Below, piece by piece: positions 16,156 to 25,017 of a stretch of DNA of 64,000 bases. Under the pieces are notes generated by a model that was not told where the DNA came from, made no database searches, and saw nothing but the letters and a program-made list of their open reading frames with translations. The translations under genes and the position numbers were made by a program. Source of the DNA: CAZMXP01 sp964570285 (lineage in GTDB: Bacteria > Planctomycetota > PLA2). The stretch is from contig CAZMXP010000014.1 in NCBI GenBank assembly GCA_964570285.1, positions 22,905 to 86,904 of the forward strand, written 5' to 3'. How positions within the stretch are numbered: position 1 is the first letter of the stretch; every line of letters starts with the position of its first letter.

Positions 16156-17917
16156 GATCTTCGACAAGCGCGTCGTGCGCATCGTCGAGGAGGCGGGCCT
16201 GCTCGCGCCCGAGGACCTGCAGCAGGTCGTCGAGCTGGCCGCGAAGGAGAAGGCGCCCGTCTCGACGATGCTCGTCAAGAAGGGGCTCGTCGACGAGGGG
16301 GACCTGCTCGGGTTGATCAGCGAGAAGCTGCGCGTCACGCCCATCAACCTCCACGACTGCCAGCTCGACCCGGAGGTCGTGAAGACGATCCCGCAGGACG
16401 TCGCCACGGGCCACCGCATCGTCCCGATCTCGCGCATCGAGAACACGCTGACGCTCGCCGTCAGCAACCCCTTCGACGTCGTCATCCTCGACCAGCTCCG
16501 GAACACGACCGGCTGCGAGCTGCGGCTCGTCCTCTCGCTGGACGAGACGATCCAGAAGGCGCTCGGTCGCGTCTACAACCCCGGTGCCGCCGAGCTCAAG
16601 GCGGTCATGGGGGAGATGGGCGAGATGGGCGAGACGGATCTCGAGGTGAAGCCCGGCGAGGAGGTGGACGAACTCGACCTCGAGGCGATCGCGAAGGGCG
16701 AGGAGGAGTCGCCGGTCGTCAAGTTCGTGAACCTGGTCCTCTACCAGGCGATCAAGGACCGCGTCTCGGACATCCACATCGAGCCCTACGACAAGATCGT
16801 GCGCGTGCGGTTCCGCGCCGACGGCAACTGCTACGAGGCGTTCAAGCCGCCGAAGTCGCTGCACAACTCGATCGTCTCGCGCGTGAAGATCATGTGCGGC
16901 CTCGACATCGCGGAGCGCCGGCGCCCCCAGGACGGGAAGTTCCAGATCCGCATGGAGGGCCGCCAGATCGACTTCCGCGTCTCGGTGCTGCCCACGGTGC
17001 ACGGCGAGAAGGTCGTGGCGCGCATCCTCGACGCCGGCAACCTCGCGCTGTCGCTCGACGCCCTCGGCTTCGAGGAGAAGGCGCTCGCGGACTTCCAGGC
17101 CGCGATCGCCGCCGACTACGGGATGATCCTCGTGACGGGCCCGACGGGGTCGGGGAAGTCGACGACGCTCTACAGCGCCGTGCGCGCGATCCTGAGCGAC
17201 GAGAGCAACTTCGTCACCGTCGAGGACCCCGTCGAGTACCAGGTGTTCGGCGTCAACCAGGTGCAGGTCTCGGACAAGCGCGGCCTGACCTTCGCCGCGG
17301 CGCTGCGGTCGATCCTGCGCCAGGACCCGGATGTCGTGATGATCGGCGAGATCCGCGATACCGAGACCATCGAGATCGCGATCAAGGCCGCCCTCACCGG
17401 CCACCTGGTGCTCAGCACGCTCCACACCAACGACGCGGCCTCGACGATCAGCCGCATGGTGGACATGGGCGTGGATCCGTTCATGGTCGCGTCCGCGACG
17501 CTCCTCGTCTCCGCGCAGCGCCTCGCGCGCCGCCTGTGCAAGTACTGCAAGGCGCCGCTGGAGCGCCCCCCGAAGGAGCGGCTGATCGCGATCGGCTGCA
17601 CGGAGGAGGAGGCGGAGACCGCCGAGATCCTGAAGCCGGTGGGCTGCAGCCGATGCAAGGGCGGATACGCCGGCCGTTTCGCGCTGCTCGAGACGATGCC
17701 GATGATCGACGACGTCAAGCGCATGGTCATCGAGGGCAAGTCGGCGATGGAGATCAAGAACCGCTCGGTACTCGAGCACGGGATGGTGACGCTCCGCCGC
17801 GCCGCGATCCTGAACATGCTGCGCGGGAACACCTCCGCCGAGGAGGTGCTGCGCGTGACCATGGCGGACGAGGTGCGCGCCGACGGCCGCCGTGTCAAGG
17901 CGGTCGATCCGGTCTGA
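16148..17917 (+). CDS. pilB: Type IV pilus assembly ATPase PilB / GspE
   Basis: A 589-residue protein. The N-terminal MshEN-type domains (residues 1-150) precede an acidic Met/Glu-rich linker (GEMGEMGET). The catalytic part has SDIHIEPYD, Walker A GPTGSGKST near residue 335, the Asp box VEDPVEYQ, Walker B MIGEIRDTET and the His box STLHTNDAA. A zinc site, CKYC and CSRC, completes the assembly-ATPase type. It powers pilin addition at the inner membrane. The N-terminal domains of this family can bind c-di-GMP, but I cannot confirm that here. Confidence 0.95.
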   Translation: MSRIFDKRVVRIVEEAGLLAPEDLQQVVELAAKEKAPVSTMLVKKGLVDEGDLLGLISEKLRVTPINLHDCQLDPEVVKTIPQDVATGHRIVPISRIENTLTLAVSNPFDVVILDQLRNTTGCELRLVLSLDETIQKALGRVYNPGAAELKAVMGEMGEMGETDLEVKPGEEVDELDLEAIAKGEEESPVVKFVNLVLYQAIKDRVSDIHIEPYDKIVRVRFRADGNCYEAFKPPKSLHNSIVSRVKIMCGLDIAERRRPQDGKFQIRMEGRQIDFRVSVLPTVHGEKVVARILDAGNLALSLDALGFEEKALADFQAAIAADYGMILVTGPTGSGKSTTLYSAVRAILSDESNFVTVEDPVEYQVFGVNQVQVSDKRGLTFAAALRSILRQDPDVVMIGEIRDTETIEIAIKAALTGHLVLSTLHTNDAASTISRMVDMGVDPFMVASATLLVSAQRLARRLCKYCKAPLERPPKERLIAIGCTEEEAETAEILKPVGCSRCKGGYAGRFALLETMPMIDDVKRMVIEGKSAMEIKNRSVLEHGMVTLRRAAILNMLRGNTSAEEVLRVTMADEVRADGRRVKAVDPV

Positions 17918-17950
17918 CGATAGGTCCAGGGAGCTCGACGGAGGATACGG

Positions 17951-19189
17951 ATGGCCACGTTCAAGTACAACGCCCGCGACCGCGACGGGAAGACCGTCTC
18001 CGGGATGGTCACCGCGAAGAGCCAGGCGGACGCGGTCGCGGACCTTCGCAAGCGCAACCTCGTCATCCTCGACGTGCGGCAGAGCGCCTCCGCGGTCCGC
18101 AGCCGGGGCGGCCTGCTCGGGGGCCTCACCCGCACGCGGCCCAGCGCCTCGAAGGAGCAGCTCGTCCTCTTCACGCGCCAGCTCGCGACGATGATCTCCG
18201 CCGGCGTCCCGCTGCTGGAGTCCCTCGAGGTGCTCCAGGAGCAGGCCGACACGCCCGGTTTCCGCTTCGTGCTCGACAGCGTCATCGAGTCGGTGCGCGG
18301 CGGGACCGACCTCAGCACCGCGCTCGAGAAGTACCGCAAGGTCTTCCCGAGCATCTACATCTCGATGGTGCGCGCGGGCGAGGTCTCCGGCCAGCTCGAC
18401 GACATCCTCGTGCGCCTCGCGGAGTACCTCGAGGCGAGCGAGAAGCTCAAGCGGGACATCCGGGCGGCGATGACCTACCCGGTCATCAGCCTCATCCTCG
18501 TGCTCGGCATCACGATGTTCCTGATGGTCGGCATCGTGCCGAAGTTCAAGGAGATCTTCGACTCCCTCGAGATCGAGCTCCCGTCGCTGACGAAGGCGGT
18601 GCTCGGGGCCAGCCTCGCGCTCAAGGACCACTTCGCGATGGTCGGCGCCGGCGCCGTCGGGTTCGTGTTCCTCTTCCTCCTCTGGAAGCGCAGCAAGCCC
18701 GGCGTGCGCCAGTGGGACTGGCTCGTGCTGCACGTGCCGGTGTTCGGCCCTCTCTTCCAGAAGGTCGCCCTGAGCCGGTTCTCGCGCACGTTCGCGACGC
18801 TGATCAAGTCGGGCGTGCCGATCCTCGGCGCCCTCGAGATCGTCGCCGAGACGTCGGGCAACACGGTCATCAGCGACGTCGTCAACAACGCGAAGGAGAA
18901 CGTGCGCCAGGGCCACACGCTCGCGGAGCCCCTGATGGAGAGCAAGGTCTTCCCGCCGATGGTCACGCGCATGGTGCAGATCGGCGAGAAGTCGGGCTCC
19001 CTCGAGCAGCTCCTGGAGAAGATCTCCGACTTCTACGACGACCAGGTCAGCGCGGCGGTCAAGACCCTGACGTCGATGATCGAGCCGATCATGATCAGCA
19101 TCATGGGGTTCATGGTCGGCGGCATCGTGCTGGCGGTCTTCCTGCCGATCTTCGAGCTGCAGAAGCAGCTCGGCGGCACGAGGAACTGA
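17951..19189 (+). CDS. pilC: Pilus platform protein PilC / GspF
   Basis: A 412-residue inner-membrane protein with the paired T2SSF domains: FTRQLATMISAGVPLLESLEVL near residue 75 and the second copy FSRTFATLIKSGVPILGALEIV near residue 280. Three long hydrophobic segments lie around 175-200, 220-240 and 385-405. It links the cytoplasmic ATPases to the pilin pool. It follows pilB by 33 bases. The order pilT-pilB-pilC makes one transcription unit probable. No pilMNOPQ genes lie in this window, so the rest of the machine must be elsewhere. Confidence 0.95.
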   Translation: MATFKYNARDRDGKTVSGMVTAKSQADAVADLRKRNLVILDVRQSASAVRSRGGLLGGLTRTRPSASKEQLVLFTRQLATMISAGVPLLESLEVLQEQADTPGFRFVLDSVIESVRGGTDLSTALEKYRKVFPSIYISMVRAGEVSGQLDDILVRLAEYLEASEKLKRDIRAAMTYPVISLILVLGITMFLMVGIVPKFKEIFDSLEIELPSLTKAVLGASLALKDHFAMVGAGAVGFVFLFLLWKRSKPGVRQWDWLVLHVPVFGPLFQKVALSRFSRTFATLIKSGVPILGALEIVAETSGNTVISDVVNNAKENVRQGHTLAEPLMESKVFPPMVTRMVQIGEKSGSLEQLLEKISDFYDDQVSAAVKTLTSMIEPIMISIMGFMVGGIVLAVFLPIFELQKQLGGTRN

Positions 19190-19193
19190 CGCC

Positions 19194-20156
19194 GTGCCCC
19201 AGGCCCACCGACGTGCCGTGCTCTACGGGGCGGGCACCCTCGTCGCGGCGGCGCTGCTCTTCGCCGGATTCGGCATCACGGTCGCTCCCGACGCCGCGAC
19301 GCGCCTCAACGGCGCCGCGCTGCACGCGGAGGCGGGGCAGTACGACCTGGCCCTCGAGATCGTCGCGCTCGTGCTGCGCGAGCATCCGGGCGATCTCGAC
19401 GCGCGCATCTACCGCGCGACGATCCTCGGCATGGCCCGCCGCTACGACGAGGCGCTTGCCGCCTTCGACGACGCGCTGGGGGGCGCGGGGGACGACCGCG
19501 AGTTGGCGCGCAACCTGCGGCAGGACCGGGCCGCGCTGCTGCTCGAGGCGGGGCGCCTCGACGAGTTCCGCGCCGCGCGCGCGGCGCTGAGCGCCGACGG
19601 CGGCGACTTCCGCGTCTCGGTCCTCGACGGCCTCGAGGCCTCCAAGCAGGGGGATCCCGCGGCGGCCGCCCGCGCCTACGCCCGTGCCCTCGAGGGCTCG
19701 CCCGGCGACCCGCACATCCGGGCGCGCCTCTGGAACGCGCGCATGGACGAGGGCAAGGCGGCGCTGGCCCAGCGCAGGTTCGCGGAGGCGAAGGCCGCCT
19801 TCGACGGCGCGCGCGACCTCTTCCCTCAGGTTCCCGCCGCGCACCTGCGTGCCGCGGAGACCCTGCTCGCGCTGGACGACGCGCCCGGCGCGGTGGAGAT
19901 CCTGCGCGTGCTGTCGCCGCGCACGCCCGGCATCGCGCCGCTCGTCTTCCGCGCGGCGACGGCGCTGCTCGAGCGCGGCGCCACCGACGCCGCGATCGAG
20001 GCGCTCGAAGGCGCCTACGCGAGCGATCCGGCGGCCGTGAAGTCCCTCTTTGAGACAGAACGCGCGTGGGACGTCCAGCGCGGCAACGCGGCGGTTCAGG
20101 CCGTGTTCGCGGAAGTCGAAAGGAATTCCGGGGGCGGTTTGACCCGCTCCCACTGA
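19194..20156 (+). CDS. Membrane-anchored TPR protein of the pilus locus
   Basis: A 320-residue protein. One N-terminal hydrophobic segment (AVLYGAGTLVAAALLFAGFG) should anchor it in the inner membrane, with the rest in the periplasm. TPR-like helix pairs follow: GQYDLALEIVALVLREHPGD, RRYDEALAAFDDAL, GDPAAAARAYARALEGSPGD and RRFAEAKAAFDGARDLFP. The GTG start is 4 bases after pilC, so it belongs to the same unit. It could serve as a pilotin-like or assembly scaffold protein; that is inference from position only. Confidence 0.8.
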   Translation: MPQAHRRAVLYGAGTLVAAALLFAGFGITVAPDAATRLNGAALHAEAGQYDLALEIVALVLREHPGDLDARIYRATILGMARRYDEALAAFDDALGGAGDDRELARNLRQDRAALLLEAGRLDEFRAARAALSADGGDFRVSVLDGLEASKQGDPAAAARAYARALEGSPGDPHIRARLWNARMDEGKAALAQRRFAEAKAAFDGARDLFPQVPAAHLRAAETLLALDDAPGAVEILRVLSPRTPGIAPLVFRAATALLERGATDAAIEALEGAYASDPAAVKSLFETERAWDVQRGNAAVQAVFAEVERNSGGGLTRSH

Positions 20157-20343
20157 GTGATACGGTCCCTTGGAGTGGCGTAGAGATGCGCGGGAGCGCG
20201 GCGTGCGGTCGAAAGACGCGACGCCGCGGCCCGTCGCGGGAGGACGCCCTCCGCGAAATACCGGAACGCCACGACACAAGCAAGATCACCTGGCTTTCGG
20301 GTTGGTACTGGTTCGGAACTGCTGAAAGGAGCACACAAAGGAC

Positions 20344-21012
20344 ATGCGCAAGAATGAATCTGGTTTCACGCTCATCGAGCTGATGATCGTGATCGCGATT
20401 ATCGCCATCATCGCGGCGATCGCGATCCCGAATCTGCTCTCGGCGCGTCTCAACAGCAACGAGACCGCCGCCATCGCGACTCTGCGGAACGTCATTTCCG
20501 CGCAGGCGCAGATGCAGTCCACGGCTCGCGCCGACGAGAACAACAACGGCGTGGGCGAGTACGGCTCGTTCGGCGAGCTGAGCGGCGGTGTCGGCGTCCG
20601 CGGCGGGTCGGTCCTCAATCCGCCCGTGCTGTCGAGCGCCTTCCGTTCGGTGAGCGGCTCGCGCGTCAGCCGGAGCGGCTACATCTTCCAGATGTACCTC
20701 CCGGACAGCGCCGGCAAGGGCACGGCCGAGGCAGCCACCGGCGGCTACGCCGCGGGTGACCTCGATGCGGACGTCGCCGAGACGACCTGGTGCTGCTACG
20801 CGTGGCCGGCCAACTACGGCAACACGGGCAACCGCACCTTCTTCGTCAACCAGGGTGGCGACATCGTGGCGACGGAGAGCAGCTCGTACGACGGCCCGAG
20901 CGCGGGCCCCGCGTCCAACTCCGCCTTCAGCGGTGCGGGCGACACCATCACGGGCCAGACCGCCACGGGCGCGACGGGTCGTGACGGGAACTTCTGGAAG
21001 CAGGCCGGCTAA
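20344..21012 (+). CDS. Type IV prepilin / pseudopilin 1
   Basis: A 222-residue prepilin. The leader MRKNESG is cut before Phe in FTLIELMIVIAIIAIIAAIA, with the conserved Glu at position 5 of the mature protein. The hydrophobic helix continues into IPNLLSARLNSNETAA. The globular part carries a CC pair in WCCYAWP and a Gly/Ser/Thr-rich tail ending FWKQAG. AAAGGA lies upstream of the ATG. A 187-base leader region without a gene precedes it, so it probably has its own promoter. It is likely a major pilin or GspG-like subunit. Confidence 0.93.
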   Translation: MRKNESGFTLIELMIVIAIIAIIAAIAIPNLLSARLNSNETAAIATLRNVISAQAQMQSTARADENNNGVGEYGSFGELSGGVGVRGGSVLNPPVLSSAFRSVSGSRVSRSGYIFQMYLPDSAGKGTAEAATGGYAAGDLDADVAETTWCCYAWPANYGNTGNRTFFVNQGGDIVATESSSYDGPSAGPASNSAFSGAGDTITGQTATGATGRDGNFWKQAG

Positions 21013-21044
21013 GGCCCGCCTCCGGAACGTGATGTGAGTTTTCG

Positions 21045-21066
21045 GGGGGGGCCTCTTGGCCCCCCC
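21045..21066 (+). terminator. G/C hairpin between the two prepilin genes
   Basis: A 9-bp perfect stem of G-rich then C-rich bases with a TCTT loop lies 33 bases after the first prepilin stop and 26 bases before the second start. It would attenuate read-through and could set a high ratio of pilin 1 to pilin 2. Confidence 0.65.
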
Positions 21067-21091
21067 TCACCGTTTTCGGGGTGAGACAGGG

Positions 21092-21760
21092 ATGAGGCAG
21101 AGGGGATTCACATTCATCGAGCTGATGATCGTCGTGGCGATCATCGCGGTCGTCGCCGCCATCGCGATCCCGAACCTGCTCGCGGCAAGGCTGAGCAGCA
21201 ACGAGACGGCGGCGATCGAGACGCTCCGGTCGCTCATCGCGGCGCAGGCCCAGTTCCAGTTGCGCGGGCTCGCCGACGTCGACCGCGACGGGCTCGGGGA
21301 GTTCGGCACCTTCGCCGAGCTGAGCGGAGCGGTGGGGGTCCGGGGGGGGACGGAGCTCGCGCCCGTGGTGTTCGGCTCGAGCTTCCGCACGATCAACGTG
21401 CACGGCGAGCTGGTCAAGCGCGGCTACCAGTACCGCATCTACCTGCCCGACGTGAACGCGAAGGGCCTTGCCGAGGTGCCGGGCGGCGGCCCGCCGGTCG
21501 GGATCGACGGCGATCTCGCGGAGTCGGTCTGGTCCTGCTACGCCTGGCCGACCAACTTCGAGACGACCGGCATGAGGACCTTCTTCATCAGCCACGGCGG
21601 CACGATGACCTTCTGCGTCAACCAGGGCTACTCGGGGCCCGGCGCCTGCCCGCCCGCGGGTGCCGCGCTGCAGATCGGCGGCCCGACCGACTCGATGACC
21701 GGGGCGGTCGCGAGCGGCGTGACGGGCCGCGACAGCAGCTTCTGGCGCGTGCTCGGGTAG
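21092..21760 (+). CDS. Type IV prepilin / pseudopilin 2
   Basis: A 222-residue protein, exactly as long as prepilin 1 and clearly its paralogue. The leader is MRQRG, cut before FTFIELMIVVAIIAVVAAIA; then IPNLLAARLSSNETAAIETL. The same landmarks appear in order: GLGEFGTFAELSGAVGVRGG, WSCYAWP, TGRDSSFWRVLG. It has one Cys in the AWP motif where prepilin 1 has two, and two extra Cys further on (FCVNQ and GACPP), so its disulfide pattern must differ. The ATG was chosen at the short leader rather than 12 codons upstream. Confidence 0.9.
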   Translation: MRQRGFTFIELMIVVAIIAVVAAIAIPNLLAARLSSNETAAIETLRSLIAAQAQFQLRGLADVDRDGLGEFGTFAELSGAVGVRGGTELAPVVFGSSFRTINVHGELVKRGYQYRIYLPDVNAKGLAEVPGGGPPVGIDGDLAESVWSCYAWPTNFETTGMRTFFISHGGTMTFCVNQGYSGPGACPPAGAALQIGGPTDSMTGAVASGVTGRDSSFWRVLG

Positions 21761-21926
21761 GAACGCGCGATCGGGGCCCGGCCGCGGGCAACCGTGCCGG
21801 GGGCGGGGGGCAGGAACCGGACCGGCGGCGCGATTTGTCCAATTTGCTCAACTTTCCGGGCCACGGGTGCCGATAGGGGCTGCGGAGCGCGATCGGCCGC
21901 CCGCAGGGGCGGCGCTCGCATGGAGC

Positions 21927-22814
21927 ATGGTCAGGAAAGTGAGCGTGATCCTGCCCGCCTACAACGAGGCGGGCTCGATCGGGCCTGTGCTGAAGGGCAT
22001 CCGCGACCTCGCGGCCCGGAGGGAGGGCACCGATCTGTTCGAGATCGTCGTCGTCGACGACGGCTCGAGCGACGGCACCGCGGCGATCGCCGAGGCGGCG
22101 GGCGCCCGCGTCGTGCGCCACCCCTACAACATCGGGAACGGCGCCGCCGTGAAGGCGGGCATCCGCGAGGCGGGGGGCGAGGTCATCGTGCTGATGGATG
22201 CCGACGGCCAGCACCGGCCCGAGGAGATCCCGCTGCTGCTCGACGCGCTGGACCACCACGTCATGGCGGTCGGCGCGCGCCGCGCGCAGGGGCACGCGGG
22301 CCTGCACCGCCGCGTCGCGAACGCCCTCTACAACCTGCTCGCCTCCTACGTGACCGGCCGCAAGATCCCCGACCTCACCTCGGGCTTCCGCGCGGTGCGC
22401 GCCGGGGTGCTGCAGCGGTTCCTCTACCTGCTCCCGAACACCTTCAGCTACCCGACGACGATCACGCTCGCCTGCTTCAAGACGGGCCTTCCGGTCGCCT
22501 ACGTGCCGATCGACGCGCAGCGGCGCGGCGGCAAGAGCAAGATCCGACTGCTGAAGGACGGCTCGCGCTTCTTCCTGATCATCCTGAAGATCGCGACCTT
22601 CTTCAGCCCCTTCCGCGTCTTCTTCCCGCTGTCGCTGCTGTCGGTGCTCGCCGGCACCGGCTACTACGCCTACACCTTCCTCACCGAGCACCGCTTCACG
22701 AACATGGCGATGCTGCTGATCATGCAGGGGGTGATCCTCTTCGCGCTCGCGCTCATCAGCGAGCAGATCGCCCAGCTCCGCTTCGACCGCAGCGAACGCC
22801 GGGGATCGCGGTGA
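21927..22814 (+). CDS. Family 2 glycosyltransferase, polyprenyl-phosphate type
   Basis: A 295-residue protein. The GT-A domain has VSVILPAYNEAGS, IVVVDDGSSDGT, the metal-binding LMDADGQH and TSGFRAVR. Two hydrophobic segments at the C-terminus (residues 225-285) anchor it to the membrane, as in ArnC/DPM1-like enzymes that load a sugar on a lipid phosphate. It opens a tight run of genes through 30386 joined by GTGA or TGATG overlaps. The ATG was chosen at the start of the fold. It lies directly downstream of the prepilins, which suggests a glycan made at or for the pilus. Confidence 0.88.
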   Translation: MVRKVSVILPAYNEAGSIGPVLKGIRDLAARREGTDLFEIVVVDDGSSDGTAAIAEAAGARVVRHPYNIGNGAAVKAGIREAGGEVIVLMDADGQHRPEEIPLLLDALDHHVMAVGARRAQGHAGLHRRVANALYNLLASYVTGRKIPDLTSGFRAVRAGVLQRFLYLLPNTFSYPTTITLACFKTGLPVAYVPIDAQRRGGKSKIRLLKDGSRFFLIILKIATFFSPFRVFFPLSLLSVLAGTGYYAYTFLTEHRFTNMAMLLIMQGVILFALALISEQIAQLRFDRSERRGSR

Positions 22815-23947
22815 GGGTCCTCTGGTTCGGCACCTACAGCCGCGGCGGCGGCTACCCGCGCAACGAGGTGCTGATGGACGCGCTGCGCTCGGTGGGGGCG
22901 GAGGTCGTCGAGTGCCACGTGCCGCTCTTCCGCGACGCGCGCGAGAAGGTCGCCGCCGCGAGCACGAAGCGCGGCTTTCTCCGCTCCGGCCTGCGCATGG
23001 CGGTCGCGTGGGCGCGCCTCGCGGGCCGCTTCTTCCGCGCCGGGCCGCGCGACCTCGTCGTCGTCGGCTACACCGGCCATGTCGATCTCTACCTGGCGCG
23101 GGCGCTTTCGCTGGTCTGGCGCAGGCCGCTCGTGCTCGACGCCTTCCTGAGCCCCTGGGACACCGTCGTCCACGATCGCCGCCTGCTCCGTCCGGAGTCC
23201 CGCGCCGCGCGCGCCCTCTGGCGCCTCGAGCGCGGCGCGCTGCGCCTGGCCGACCTCGTGCTGACCGATACGCGCGCGCATGCGGAGTTCATGGCGGAGA
23301 CCTTCGGCGTGCCCGCGGGGAAGTTCGTGCCGATCCCCGTCGGCTCGCTCGTGCGCGCCCCGGTGCCGGCCCGGGTGGGGGGGGGCGCGGGGGGGGGTGC
23401 CTTCACCGCGTTCTTCTGCGGCACGTTCGTGCCGCTGCAGGGGCTGCCCTACATCCTCGACGCCGCGGAACTCGCCCCGGAGATCTCCTTCGAGATCCTC
23501 GGTGACGGTCCCGGCGGCGACCTGATCGAGGAGGAGATCGAGCTGCGCGCGATGGCCAACGTGCACCTCGACCGGCGCTTCGTGCCGCGGGAGGTGCTCG
23601 AGGAGAGGCTCGCGGCGGCCGACTGCGTGCTCGGCGTCTTCGGCGAGCAGGAGAAGGCCGGCCGCGTGATCCCCTGCAAGGTCTACGACGGCCTCGCGGC
23701 GGGGCTTCCGGTCGTGACCGGCGACGGGGAGGGGCCGCGCGAGATGCTCCGCGACGGCCACGACGCGCTGCTCGTCGACCGCTCCGACCCCGCGCACCTC
23801 GTCGCCGCGCTGCGGCGGCTGAGGGACGACCCCGCGCTGGCGCAGCGGCTGCGGGAGGGCGCGGAGCGCTGCTCGCGCGAGCGCTTCTCCCCGCGCGCGA
23901 TCGGCCTCCGGCTGCGGGGCGCGCTCGAGGGGCTGGCCCGCACGTGA
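22811..23947 (+). CDS. Glycosyltransferase, GT4/GT-B type
   Basis: A 378-residue GT-B protein. The N-terminal Rossmann half begins RVLWFGTYSRGGGYPRNEVL. The C-terminal half has FCGTFVPLQGLPYILDAAEL, ILGDGPGGD and an ExxxE-type segment near KVYDGLAAGLPVV. It should transfer a sugar from a nucleotide donor in the cytoplasm. A Gly-rich stretch around residue 200 is the interdomain linker. The GTG start overlaps the previous stop, and the frame is open far upstream only because of GC bias. Confidence 0.85.
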   Translation: MRVLWFGTYSRGGGYPRNEVLMDALRSVGAEVVECHVPLFRDAREKVAAASTKRGFLRSGLRMAVAWARLAGRFFRAGPRDLVVVGYTGHVDLYLARALSLVWRRPLVLDAFLSPWDTVVHDRRLLRPESRAARALWRLERGALRLADLVLTDTRAHAEFMAETFGVPAGKFVPIPVGSLVRAPVPARVGGGAGGGAFTAFFCGTFVPLQGLPYILDAAELAPEISFEILGDGPGGDLIEEEIELRAMANVHLDRRFVPREVLEERLAAADCVLGVFGEQEKAGRVIPCKVYDGLAAGLPVVTGDGEGPREMLRDGHDALLVDRSDPAHLVAALRRLRDDPALAQRLREGAERCSRERFSPRAIGLRLRGALEGLART

Positions 23948-25017
23948 GGATCGCGGTCAACGGCCTCGCGCTGACGCGCCGGATGAGCGGCATCGGCCGC
24001 ATGACGCTGCACACGCTGCGCGCGCTGCTCAAGCTCGACCGGGAGAACGAGTACCTCCTCTTCCTGCCGAGCGACGCCGACGAGGATCTCGGCCTCGACG
24101 CCCCGAATCTCGCCTGCGTGACGACCGAGGTCTCGCTGTCGCAGCCGCTGCGCAGCCTGCTCTTCGAGGAGTTCGCGATCCCGCTGCGGCTGCGCGGCGC
24201 GAAGGTCGATCTCTACTACGCGCCGAGCTTCCTCTTGCCCGCCTTCCCCGGCGCGGCGGCGGAGGTGATCTGCGTGCACGACCTGGCGTGGCGCCTCTTC
24301 CCCGAGACGAAGAGCCTCCTCTTCCGGACCTACATGAACCGCCGCCTGCCCGCGGCGCTGCGCCGCGCCGCGCGCATCGTCTGCGTCTCGGAGTCCACGG
24401 CCTCCGACCTGCGCGCGCAGTACGCCCTCGCCCTCGCCGACCGCGTGCGCGTGATCCACAACGGCGTGGACCTGTCGATCTTCCGGCCGCGGAACGGCGC
24501 CGAGAAGGGGGCGCCCTTCGTCGCGGTGGTCGGCAACCAGGACCGCCGCAAGAACATCTCGACGCTGCTCGAGGCCTTCCCGCTCTTCCGGGCGCGCATG
24601 CGCCCCTGCCGGCTCGTGATGGTGGGTCCGGGCGCCCCGCCCCCCGAGGCCCCCCCGGCGGTCGACTTCCTCGGCTACCTCAAGGAGGCCGAACTCGCCG
24701 CCCTCTACCGGCGGGCGATGATGGTCGTGCAACCCTCGCTCTACGAGGGGTTCGGCCTGCCGGTGCTCGAGGCGATGGCCTGCGGCACCGCCGTCGCCTG
24801 TGCCGACATCCCCGTCTTCCACGAGGTGGCGGGGGACTGCGCCGCCTACTTCGACCCGCGGGACACGGGCTCGATCGCGGCGGTGATGGCGGACCTCGCC
24901 CGGGACACCGGGAGGCGCGAGGATCTCGAGGCGCGCGGCCTCGCGCGGGCCCGCGCCTTCCCGTGGGAGGAGACCGCGCGGAAACTGGCGGCCGTCTTCC
25001 GGGAGGCGGTCGCGTGA
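23944..25017 (+). CDS. Glycosyltransferase, GT4 mannosyl/rhamnosyl type
   Basis: A 357-residue GT-B enzyme. It begins RIAVNGLALTRRMSGIGRMT, where the Gly-Ile-Gly loop is the acceptor-side signature of GT4. Then come CVHDLAWRLFPETK, VRVIHNGVD, VVGNQDRRKNISTLLEAF and the ExxxxxxxE-type donor motif in PSLYEGFGLPVLEAMACGT. This combination is common in mannosyltransferases of O-antigen and exopolysaccharide loci. It is coupled to both neighbours by 4-base overlaps. Confidence 0.88.
   Translation: MRIAVNGLALTRRMSGIGRMTLHTLRALLKLDRENEYLLFLPSDADEDLGLDAPNLACVTTEVSLSQPLRSLLFEEFAIPLRLRGAKVDLYYAPSFLLPAFPGAAAEVICVHDLAWRLFPETKSLLFRTYMNRRLPAALRRAARIVCVSESTASDLRAQYALALADRVRVIHNGVDLSIFRPRNGAEKGAPFVAVVGNQDRRKNISTLLEAFPLFRARMRPCRLVMVGPGAPPPEAPPAVDFLGYLKEAELAALYRRAMMVVQPSLYEGFGLPVLEAMACGTAVACADIPVFHEVAGDCAAYFDPRDTGSIAAVMADLARDTGRREDLEARGLARARAFPWEETARKLAAVFREAVA

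Noticed and set aside
16004..18916. A 970-codon open frame antisense to pilB and pilC
   Set aside because: It is a by-product of strong third-position GC bias. It has no domain features, and the opposite strand encodes complete pilB and pilC.
20280..20343. Possible sigma-54 promoter before prepilin 1
   Set aside because: A GG, ten bases, GG pattern (CTGGCTTTCGGGTTGGT) lacks the essential GC at -12, so I do not call it although an NtrC-type regulator is encoded at 63.3 kb.
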